DNA from: Deltaproteobacteria bacterium
GTDB lineage: Bacteria > Desulfobacterota > Binatia > UBA9968
Length of the DNA: 50,871 bases
Assembly: GCA_005879605.1 (NCBI GenBank)
Contig: VBKE01000302.1
Coordinates: 1 to 50,871 of the forward strand
Reading direction: 5' to 3'
The notes under the pieces were generated by a model that saw nothing but the letters and a program-made list of their open reading frames with translations, did no database searches and was not told where the DNA came from. The translations under genes and the position numbers were made by a program. Position 1 is the first letter of the stretch; each line of letters starts with the position of its first letter. Below, piece by piece: positions 44,445-50,871 of the stretch.

Positions 44445-45466
44445 TGCCTCCTCCGCTTTCTGTTTTGTCCCGCCAGCCGGGCTGCCAGCAGTATCGCTTC
44501 TCTCATGCTCGACTCATCTGCTTTGCCGGTGCCCGCGATATCGTAAGCGGTACCGTGATCTACCGAAGTCCGAACGAAGGGGGGCCCCAACGTTAGAGCG
44601 ACCCCGCCGAAGAAATGATGCAGCTTGAGCGGAATCAGCCCTTGGTCATGATACATGCAGACCACGGCGTCATAGTCCCCGCGCGCGGCTTGATGAAAGA
44701 GACTATCCGCCGGAAACGGCCCGTGCGCTTGCATACCTCTTTTGTTCGCCGACTTCACCGCCGGTGCGATAATCTCTTTTTCTTCGTTCCCGAAAATGCC
44801 TTCTTCTCCGCCGTGCGGATTCAAAGCAGCCACCGCGATCCGTGGGCGCGCGATGCCGAAAAAGTCGCGCAGGCCCTTGTGGGTCAATTCGAGCGTTATC
44901 CGAATGCCGTCGCGCGTGAGGCCGCGCGGAACTTTGCAATAAGCAACGTGACCGGTCACCAATACGACCCGCAACTTTTTGCCGATCAGCATCATGCGGC
45001 ACTCGGGGGTCCGGCTCAGGTCGGCCAGAAGCTCGGTGTGTCCCGGATAGTTGTAGCCGGCGTCGATCAAAATGCTCTTGCTGATCGGCGCGGTGGCGAT
45101 GGCATCCGCAACGTTGGAGAGCGCCAATTTGGCGGCCACGTAAATATAACGATAAGCGGCATGTCCTCCCGCCTTCACGGGAAAACCCGGGCGCGATTCC
45201 TTCGAAGAGAGGGACGAAAGCGAACACACCGCGAACCCATCCCTGCGTTGGAGCAACGGCAACAAAGGTTGACCGTGATCCCAACAAATTAGTTTTGGAA
45301 CTCCACGTTTTCCGGCGCTCGCGCGCTGCAGCACACCCCAGTCGCCGAGAACCAAAGGGTTGCATATCTTCTTGATTGCCGGATCGCTTAGCGCCTTGAG
45401 AATAATTTCGGGTCCAATACCCGTCGGATCGCCCATAGTGACGGCAACAATAGGCTTGCGCGACAT
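44441..45466 (-). CDS. pdxA: 4-hydroxythreonine-4-phosphate dehydrogenase PdxA
   Basis: A 341-residue PdxA: an N-terminal VTMGDPTGIGPEI, ATAPISKSILIDAGYNYPGHTELLA, the metal-binding histidines in the GHTELL and YHDQGLIPLK segments, AALNPHGGEEGIFG and VRTSVDHGTAYDIAGTG. It acts in DXP-dependent pyridoxal phosphate synthesis. It sits directly after a surA-like gene, the same order as in E. coli. Confidence 0.95.
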   Translation of the reverse strand: MSRKPIVAVTMGDPTGIGPEIILKALSDPAIKKICNPLVLGDWGVLQRASAGKRGVPKLICWDHGQPLLPLLQRRDGFAVCSLSSLSSKESRPGFPVKAGGHAAYRYIYVAAKLALSNVADAIATAPISKSILIDAGYNYPGHTELLADLSRTPECRMMLIGKKLRVVLVTGHVAYCKVPRGLTRDGIRITLELTHKGLRDFFGIARPRIAVAALNPHGGEEGIFGNEEKEIIAPAVKSANKRGMQAHGPFPADSLFHQAARGDYDAVVCMYHDQGLIPLKLHHFFGGVALTLGPPFVRTSVDHGTAYDIAGTGKADESSMREAILLAARLAGQNRKRRRQ

Positions 45467-45516
45467 AAAAGGTATATGGGACGATTATCCCTGCTTCAGT
45501 GACTCAAGACAAGGGA

Positions 45517-46830
45517 CTACTTTTTGAAAGGATTCAGAGAATCGACGATGGAGGAGAAAAACCCGCCGGACTTGCCGGAGTCCGATCCGCTTCCGGCCGA
45601 TTTTTCAGGGGGAGTGGAGAGAATGTCGGGAACATCATCCGTGGCATCCGCGGTGCCGAGCGGCAATCCAAATACAGTGACGACCTTCCTGCCGTATAAG
45701 GGACTGTTGGGATCTTCTTCACTGGTGTCAGTCTCCTTGAACGGATTGAGGAAACTGAACCAGCCGCGATCTTGCTTTTTATCCAGTCGTGTGGACTTGG
45801 CCATTAAAGAATCCACGGTGCCTTCCTTCGTATCCTCGGCCTTAAAGACCACGCCCGGCAGCTTGACATCGACCCGATGTTTCCGTCTCAAGTCGGTCTT
45901 GACCCACTTCGTGAACCGCTCCTCGAGAGCCTTGGCATAAAGCTCCTCTTTGATTTTCGGAGCCACCGTCGACAACGGTAAAGCGCTTCCCCCCTCACGC
46001 GCTTCCAGCTTGACGATATGAACGCCCATGCTGGTGCGGAAAGGCTCGCTTACCTGCCCAACGGACAGCTTTGCGAAGGCGACGTCTTCGATACCGCTGA
46101 TCAGCGTTCCTCGCTGGAACCAACCGACGTCCCCGCCGTCCGCCCGTCCCGCCCCATCGGAGAATTCACGCGCTAACTTGCTGAAATCCTCGCCCGCTAT
46201 GATCCGTTTGTGTAAATCGGCGGCCTTCGCTATGGCCGCTTGGACTTGTTCGGAAGAGGCATTTTGAGGCACCGCTAACAAGATGTGCCGAATACGGGCT
46301 CGTTCCGGCGCGCGGTAAGACTTCGAGTTCAGTTTGTAGTAGCGCTCGACGTCGTCATTGGTAATATTGACCCTCGTTCTCACCCGTCGGTTAATAATTT
46401 CACTCTTCTCGAGCTCGCTTTTTACCTGCGTTCGATAGCTGGCCATCGTTTGTCCTTCGCGGCTCAAAGCGGTTTTGAGCTCTTCATCGCTCAGGCGATT
46501 TTTTGCTTTAATCTGCTCGATGTACTGGTCAACGTCCTCATCGGTGACTTTGATACCCGCTTCGCGGACCTCCGATTCTAAAAGTTTGTCCGTGATGAAT
46601 TGTTCAAGGACTTCGCGGTCACCGTCATTGATTTGGTTTAGGTCTCCCGTGGGAAATTCACGCGCCATTTTCGTTTTTGCATACTGTCCGAGACTAGTGA
46701 GGGTGTAAGGCTCGCCGTCAACGACAGCAATCAACTGATCAACCACTTTAGCCGGAACCGCGGTTGGCAGAAAAAAGATGAAGATGACGAGCGAGAACAC
46801 GAGGCTCTTAATGACCGCTTGCCTCAACAT
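45517..46830 (-). CDS. surA: SurA-like periplasmic peptidyl-prolyl isomerase
   Basis: A 437-residue exported protein: a signal peptide (VIKSLVFSLVIFIFFLPTAVPA), a SurA_N helical chaperone domain (about 28-180, with VVDQLIAVVDGEPYTLTSL and QFITDKLLESEVREAGIKV) and one parvulin domain (RIRHILLAVP, FSKLAREFSDGAGRADGGDVGWF, LSVGQVSEPFRTSMGVHIVKLE, about 180-290). A 130-residue C-terminal extension, ending in a low-complexity Gly/Ser region, contains a second helical part (APKIKEELYAKALEERF). It would escort outer-membrane proteins. Canonical SurA has two parvulin domains; this one has a single recognisable one. Confidence 0.88.
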   Translation of the reverse strand: MLRQAVIKSLVFSLVIFIFFLPTAVPAKVVDQLIAVVDGEPYTLTSLGQYAKTKMAREFPTGDLNQINDGDREVLEQFITDKLLESEVREAGIKVTDEDVDQYIEQIKAKNRLSDEELKTALSREGQTMASYRTQVKSELEKSEIINRRVRTRVNITNDDVERYYKLNSKSYRAPERARIRHILLAVPQNASSEQVQAAIAKAADLHKRIIAGEDFSKLAREFSDGAGRADGGDVGWFQRGTLISGIEDVAFAKLSVGQVSEPFRTSMGVHIVKLEAREGGSALPLSTVAPKIKEELYAKALEERFTKWVKTDLRRKHRVDVKLPGVVFKAEDTKEGTVDSLMAKSTRLDKKQDRGWFSFLNPFKETDTSEEDPNSPLYGRKVVTVFGLPLGTADATDDVPDILSTPPEKSAGSGSDSGKSGGFFSSIVDSLNPFKK

Positions 46831-46975
46831 ATGATGGTTTAACTTTGGAAAGATGACCGCCAGCGTGTTTAAGGGGTATCATACTCAAACAGAAAAGCCA
46901 AATGTTTTTGCATCGGATAAGTCGATTTTTGATCCTTGCACTCCCGGAAAATCGCTGACAGGATTTTAACAGAGA

Positions 46976-47743
46976 TCATGGCCGGCGACGGTTTGCCAGC
47001 AGGCAACCCCATCCTTGCACGGGAGGGATGATGCCGGGCCGCAGCAGATCGTTCCAGACCTCGACGCTCATATTCGTAAAAGCCGGCTTGCCGAATTCCT
47101 CCTCCAAGGCAGGAATGACGTGCAAGCTCATCGCGGCTCCTCCCGGCACCGCGACGGCATCGGCTTCAGGCGCCATCTGCGCCGCCTCCCGTCCAACCTC
47201 GAGCGCCGTGCTGAGCCCCTCCTCTAGAGACATGGCGGCCGCGTCAGCCGCCCATTGGTTTCTCTTCGTGATCCCAACGACTTTGATTCCAGCCGCTTCC
47301 AGGTATCGGATGATCGCCTCATTGACCGCATCCGCCCAGCGGCTGCCGATCGCCAGCCTCTCCAGCTCGAGGTGTTTCATGGCAGCGATGAGAGCTTCGA
47401 GGGGCGCGTCGGCAGGGACACCGGTTCTTGCTTTCGTCTCCCGGAGCAAATCGATGACGCGCGCGCGACCCAACACCGCTGAAACCGGCGCGCCGCCGAA
47501 GATGATGACCTGCGCTTTTTCCTGTGCCAGCATCTCGACACAGCTCCAGTAGTTGCCAAGGGCCTTCTCCACTCCCGCCGGAGTGTAGTTCTCGAGACCC
47601 AGCCCGGTGGATATCTCCATGACATCCAGCGGCACGAGCCGGTAAAACTGATAGCCGGGCCCGCGCTGGACTCCTTCATGCCCCCGCGGGTGAATCACGC
47701 CGTAGCGAAAACGGGGCAACAGATTGTTTGTCGAGTCATTCAT
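46976..47743 (-). CDS. Asp/Glu racemase superfamily protein (maleate isomerase/arylmalonate decarboxylase-like)
   Basis: A 255-residue protein with the two-lobed racemase fold pattern: RYGVIHPRGHEG near the start, VIIFGGAPVSAVLG (79-92) and AVAVPGGAAMSLHVIPALEEEFGKP (197-220). Active relatives use cysteines at the first (CTSG-like) and second motif positions. Here both read Gly-Gly (GGAP at 83-86, GGAA at 201-204). Arylmalonate decarboxylase also has Gly at the first site but keeps the second cysteine. Its activity is therefore uncertain; related cysteine-less proteins occur in several uncultured lineages. It stands alone, divergent from the MFS gene. Confidence 0.72.
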   Translation of the reverse strand: MNDSTNNLLPRFRYGVIHPRGHEGVQRGPGYQFYRLVPLDVMEISTGLGLENYTPAGVEKALGNYWSCVEMLAQEKAQVIIFGGAPVSAVLGRARVIDLLRETKARTGVPADAPLEALIAAMKHLELERLAIGSRWADAVNEAIIRYLEAAGIKVVGITKRNQWAADAAAMSLEEGLSTALEVGREAAQMAPEADAVAVPGGAAMSLHVIPALEEEFGKPAFTNMSVEVWNDLLRPGIIPPVQGWGCLLANRRRP

Positions 47744-47877
47744 AGCGCTCCTCTTATCGAAATGACTCCGCGGCTGTCAAGCTGAACGGGATCAGCAGGG
47801 CGATCTCATTCGTGGATGGAACTGTGGCGATTGCCGCGATCATCTGGCATAAATGTTAACTTGACCTTGCTCCTGGC

Positions 47878-49095
47878 ATGCGATTCTCGCGCAACATCGT
47901 ACTGCTGCTCTGCGCTGCCGTCGTGACGATCACGTCGATCGGCATGAACTCGTTCAGCCTGTTTCTGAGGCCCATCGAGGCCGGATTCGGCTGGTCGCGC
48001 ACGATGGTTACCGTGCCTTACATGTTTGGCATGCTCGGCTGGGGCGCGGGCGCGGTGCTGTTCGGCAAGCTCGCCGACGACCTCGGCGCGCGCCGGGTCA
48101 TTCTCGGAGGAATTCTCCTCATGGCGGCGGGTTTTTTCGGCATGAGCCTTTCGCAAAATTTGTGGCAACTGTCCCTCTCGTACGGGATTATGGTCGGGAT
48201 GGCGGCGGGAGCCTGTGGACTGGTTATTATTTCGCTCCTCGTCTCGAAGCATTACGACGCAAAGAAACGGGGGCTGGCCGTTAGTGTAATTCAGATGGCC
48301 GCGCCCTTGAGTCCGCTCCTTTTTGCCCCGGCGCTTTATTTTTTGATCAAGACGTTCGACTGGCGTGCCGCTGCGCTGGCGTGCGGTCTCTTGCTCGTTA
48401 CGGTTGCGTTGCCGCTCGCGTGGCTCGGGGCGCGCGACCCGGATGCCTTTTTGACTTGCCGGCGTAACCGGGTGGGTTGGGGAAGCTGCCTACCCTATCT
48501 GCGCCATCGCTCGATGCTCTTGATGTTCGCTGCGCGATTTTCCTGTGGCGTAGCCTTGTTTCAGAGCGCCCATCTCGTGGCGCTCGCGGTGAGCAAGGGT
48601 TTCGATCCGGCAACCGGGGCCATCGCCGTCGGCGTCTTTGGCGGCGCGGCGGCGGCATCGGCACTGCTCTTCGGCTGGCTCTCGGACCGCTATGGCCGCG
48701 TGCGCATACTCGCTCTCACCTATCTCGTGCGCGGCGTAGGCACCTTGCTCCTGGCCCTCGATATGCCGAACGAGATACTCTTTTATATCGTCGTGGCGCT
48801 GGCTATGGGCCCGACCTTCGGCACCATCACCGTTCAGAACGTGATCTTTTACGAGATTGTCGGACCGAGGATGGCAGGAGTCATTCTGGGCTTGAGCTTC
48901 ATCGTTCATCAGATCGGCTCTGCCGGTGGGCCCATGCTGGCGAGCATCGCCTTCGACATGACCGGCGGCTATGACGGTTTTATGATGGTGATCGGCGTGA
49001 TTCTGTTAGCCTCCGCCGTCCTCATCTACAGCGCTATCAATTCAGATATGCAGCTTCCTGAACCCGTCCTGAGCACGAGCGCCGGGCGCTCTTGA
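47878..49095 (+). CDS. MFS transporter
   Basis: A 405-residue, 12-helix permease. It has the loop 2-3 motif GKLADDLGARRVILGG and the equivalent loop 8-9 motif GWLSDRYGRVRILAL, the hallmark of the major facilitator superfamily, and an N-terminal FLRPIEAGFGWSRTMV typical of the monocarboxylate/oxalate-formate-like antiporter subgroup. The substrate is not shown. The adjacent solute-binding gene starts 13 nt downstream of its stop, so the two may be co-transcribed. Confidence 0.87.
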   Translation: MRFSRNIVLLLCAAVVTITSIGMNSFSLFLRPIEAGFGWSRTMVTVPYMFGMLGWGAGAVLFGKLADDLGARRVILGGILLMAAGFFGMSLSQNLWQLSLSYGIMVGMAAGACGLVIISLLVSKHYDAKKRGLAVSVIQMAAPLSPLLFAPALYFLIKTFDWRAAALACGLLLVTVALPLAWLGARDPDAFLTCRRNRVGWGSCLPYLRHRSMLLMFAARFSCGVALFQSAHLVALAVSKGFDPATGAIAVGVFGGAAAASALLFGWLSDRYGRVRILALTYLVRGVGTLLLALDMPNEILFYIVVALAMGPTFGTITVQNVIFYEIVGPRMAGVILGLSFIVHQIGSAGGPMLASIAFDMTGGYDGFMMVIGVILLASAVLIYSAINSDMQLPEPVLSTSAGRS

Positions 49096-49108
49096 ACGCC
49101 GTGAAGGA

Positions 49109-50218
49109 GTGACGACGGCTTTCCGGGGAAAAACGATGGCACTTACCGTGACGATACTTTTGGTCGTGTTGCTTGGGCCGGTTTACGCGCAGCAAAAGGG
49201 ATGGGAAAAGGAATGGAGCGAGGCCATGGCGAACGGCAAAAAGGAAGGCAAGGTCGTTGTAGCGACATCGCCCGATCCCGTCATGCGCGAGATCGCGGCA
49301 AAATTTAAGGCTCGTTTTGGCATTACCCTTGAGCACCTTGCCGGCAGCTCGAGCCAACTCGCCGCCAGACTGGGGACCGAGCGACTGGCTGGTATCAACA
49401 GCGTCGATGTTTTCCTCGGCGGCGTCCAAACCGTGGCGAACGTTTTATATCCCGAGAAAATGCTCGATCCGCTCAAGCCGCAGCTGATTCTTCCCGAGGT
49501 CGTTGAGCCAAAAAGATGGAAAAAGGGGAAACTCTGGTTCGCCGACCCGGAGGAGAGATATGTTCTGCGCGTATATAGCACCATTACGGGTCTTCTCCAC
49601 ATCAACACGGATTATGTGAAGCCGGGGGATCTAACCAAAGCCGCCGACCTACTCCAACCCAAGTGGCGCGGCAAAGTCGCCACCGAAGATCCGACCGTTG
49701 CGGGAAGCGGCAGCAATACCGCCGCCAGAATTTACCTGCAGATGGGCGAGGATTTTGTAAGAAGGCTCTACGTGACTCAGAAAGCAATGATCGCCCGAGA
49801 CCGGCGCCAGCTTACCGACTGGCTGGCTCGGGGAACCTATCCGATTGTTTTCGGCGCGCAGAGCTCGGACGTAGAGCGCATGAGGAAAGAGGGTTTTCCG
49901 TTAAAAGAGATTTATGGCTTTACCGATATGCCGCCGGCGCTCACCGGTTCACCCTGGCTCCTTGCGCTTATGAACAAGGCGCCGCATCCCAATGCCGCGC
50001 GGCTCTTCGTCAACTGGATCGTGTCGAAAGAAGGACTGGAGATCTATGCCCGCGCCGAGGGGAGAGCCGCACTGCGCACCGACACCGACGAATCTTTCAT
50101 ACCGCCCGAGCAAGTTCCCAAACCGGAAATCGACTATTTCGATACGTTCGATTGGGAATTTACCGTCAGCGGAAAAGAGAAGATACGTCTGCGCATGAAA
50201 GAGATCTTGGCGCGCTGA
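49109..50218 (+). CDS. ABC transporter extracellular solute-binding protein (iron/Fbp-type class)
   Basis: A 369-residue exported binding protein. The N-terminus has a signal peptide (KTMALTVTILLVVLLGPVYA). The mature part shows the type II periplasmic-binding pattern of the Fe(III)/thiamine/putrescine class: EGKVVVATSPDPVMREIAAKF, VDVFLGGVQTV, DLLQPKWRGKVATEDP and NKAPHPNAARLFVNWIVSKEG. The GTG at 49109 gives an n-region with Arg and Lys as signal peptides need, but its AAGGA is directly adjacent. An ATG at 49136 has a better spaced GGGG but lacks a charged n-region. No permease or ATPase follows within the window. Confidence 0.8.
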   Translation: MTTAFRGKTMALTVTILLVVLLGPVYAQQKGWEKEWSEAMANGKKEGKVVVATSPDPVMREIAAKFKARFGITLEHLAGSSSQLAARLGTERLAGINSVDVFLGGVQTVANVLYPEKMLDPLKPQLILPEVVEPKRWKKGKLWFADPEERYVLRVYSTITGLLHINTDYVKPGDLTKAADLLQPKWRGKVATEDPTVAGSGSNTAARIYLQMGEDFVRRLYVTQKAMIARDRRQLTDWLARGTYPIVFGAQSSDVERMRKEGFPLKEIYGFTDMPPALTGSPWLLALMNKAPHPNAARLFVNWIVSKEGLEIYARAEGRAALRTDTDESFIPPEQVPKPEIDYFDTFDWEFTVSGKEKIRLRMKEILAR

Positions 50219-50227
50219 GAAATAGCC

Positions 50228-50871
50228 ATGGAACCGATTCGCATACTTCTCTTTCGCCCGGAGAGCGATGACCCATCACCCGTAGATCAATCGCTCGGGG
50301 CTCGGCTGTCGGCTCTGGAGGGGCCGGCCCGTTCTGAGGTTGCCATCGAAGAGGAATACTTTCGCCGCGACGACCTCGCCGACCTGGAAAGAAGGCTTGG
50401 TGCTTGGAAAGGAAAAATTTCCGGCTTGATTGGCGCGACGAATGTTCCCGAGTCCACCCGGCTGGGAGAGCTCGCAGAGGAGATGAAACTTCTCTGCTTC
50501 GTGGCCAACAATAACCCAGTGGTCTGGCAACGGCGAAGACACGTTTTTCACATCGGTCTGCCTTCTGCCCAGACGGCCGAGGCCGTGGCGATGCTTTTAC
50601 ACAAAACCAAACGGAGGCGCATCCTGCTGCTATACGATCGGACGGAGTTTCAACGCCGCGTTGCTTCGAGCATGGAGGCGGCTTTGAGGAACCACGGTAT
50701 GGAAGTGAATTCACGAGCCGAGTCGGCAGACGGCGAATTCGAGTTGGTGAAGGAGTGGCAACCTGATTTGATCTACCTGATCTTTTCAAGCGAAAAGAAA
50801 GCTCTGCCAGTTGTCCAAAAAATCCGCCGCCATCTTAGCCAGGCGCCTCTGCTGTTTGGTCGATCGCTGCT
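50228..50871 (+). CDS. Periplasmic-binding-fold (type 1, LivK-like) protein, 3' part cut by window edge
   Basis: The frame runs open from ATG 50228 to the window end (214 codons). The sequence follows a type 1 periplasmic-binding pattern: an N-terminal strand RILLFRPES, SGLIGATNVPESTRLGEL, CFVANNNPVVW, RHVFHIGLPSAQTAEAVAML, then RILLLYDRTEFQRRVASS and DLIYLIFSSEKKALPVVQ. No signal peptide is present, so as written it would be cytoplasmic. It starts 9 nt after the preceding solute-binding gene and is probably in its operon. The rest lies outside the window. Confidence 0.65.
   Translation, partial: MEPIRILLFRPESDDPSPVDQSLGARLSALEGPARSEVAIEEEYFRRDDLADLERRLGAWKGKISGLIGATNVPESTRLGELAEEMKLLCFVANNNPVVWQRRRHVFHIGLPSAQTAEAVAMLLHKTKRRRILLLYDRTEFQRRVASSMEAALRNHGMEVNSRAESADGEFELVKEWQPDLIYLIFSSEKKALPVVQKIRRHLSQAPLLFGRSL

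Overview
The window reads as a chromosomal segment of a Gram-negative, probably uncultured soil or sediment bacterium. The Gram-negative call rests on a SurA-like periplasmic chaperone, a YihY-type inner-membrane protein, AsmA, an LpxL/HtrB-like acyltransferase and a lipoprotein signal. The mix of a branched-chain amino acid (Liv) ABC cluster, a pyruvate-decarboxylase-like TPP pair, cysteine-less Asp/Glu-racemase relatives and orphan solute-binding proteins resembles uncultured lineages such as Binatota, Methylomirabilota/Rokubacteria or Desulfobacterota-like groups. That placement is inference only. Genes are dense, moderately GC-rich, often overlap by 4 bp and often use GTG or TTG starts. 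I see no rRNA, tRNA, insertion sequence, prophage or CRISPR array.

Layout. 1-7 kb (minus): the 5' part of an FAD-linked oxidase, an MgtE Mg2+ channel, a rhomboid protease and a livHMGF cluster without its binding protein. 7-11.6 kb: AsmA (plus), YihY (minus) and a polyamine/amino-acid permease (plus) with a strong promoter and an overlapping palindrome. 12-16.5 kb (minus): an MGDG-synthase-like glycosyltransferase operon whose two downstream genes are damaged (an in-frame TGA, then an internal deletion with frameshift), a small secreted ORF and a prolyl oligopeptidase. 16.5-18.9 kb: an accessory island with a 20-nt tandem repeat, a doubtful ORF and an unrecognised DGLQR-motif protein. 18.9-26.7 kb (plus): a housekeeping run with a tRNA-binding domain protein, alr, purH, purD, purE, a Sua5/YrdC protein, a lipoprotein, an ornithine cyclodeaminase remnant and pepF. 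26.7-31.7 kb: cinA (minus), surE, hslR-like and ybjQ-like (plus), then eno-nth (minus).

31.7-35 kb: an ftsB-like gene, a GcvH homologue lacking the lipoyl lysine, a two-subunit TPP decarboxylase and an LpxL-like acyltransferase. 35.1-40.5 kb (minus): an Fe-S biogenesis operon iscS-iscA-sufB(frameshifted)-nifS-rrf2-hypothetical. It ends in a clear terminator and starts with a sigma70-type promoter followed by a 25-bp palindrome very like an IscR type 1 site. With the Cys3 Rrf2 regulator inside the operon, this suggests Fe-S-dependent feedback. 40.5-46.8 kb (minus): surA-pdxA-pgm/pmm-uvrA, where UvrA lacks its insertion domain. 47-50.9 kb: a racemase-family protein, an MFS transporter, an ABC solute-binding protein and a truncated periplasmic-binding-fold protein at the window edge.

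The best second-look items are the Fe-S operon (operator, missing IscU/SufC/SufD, broken sufB), the Lys-less GcvH, the orphan DGLQR protein with its repeat-bearing upstream region, and the decaying or mis-assembled glycolipid operon.
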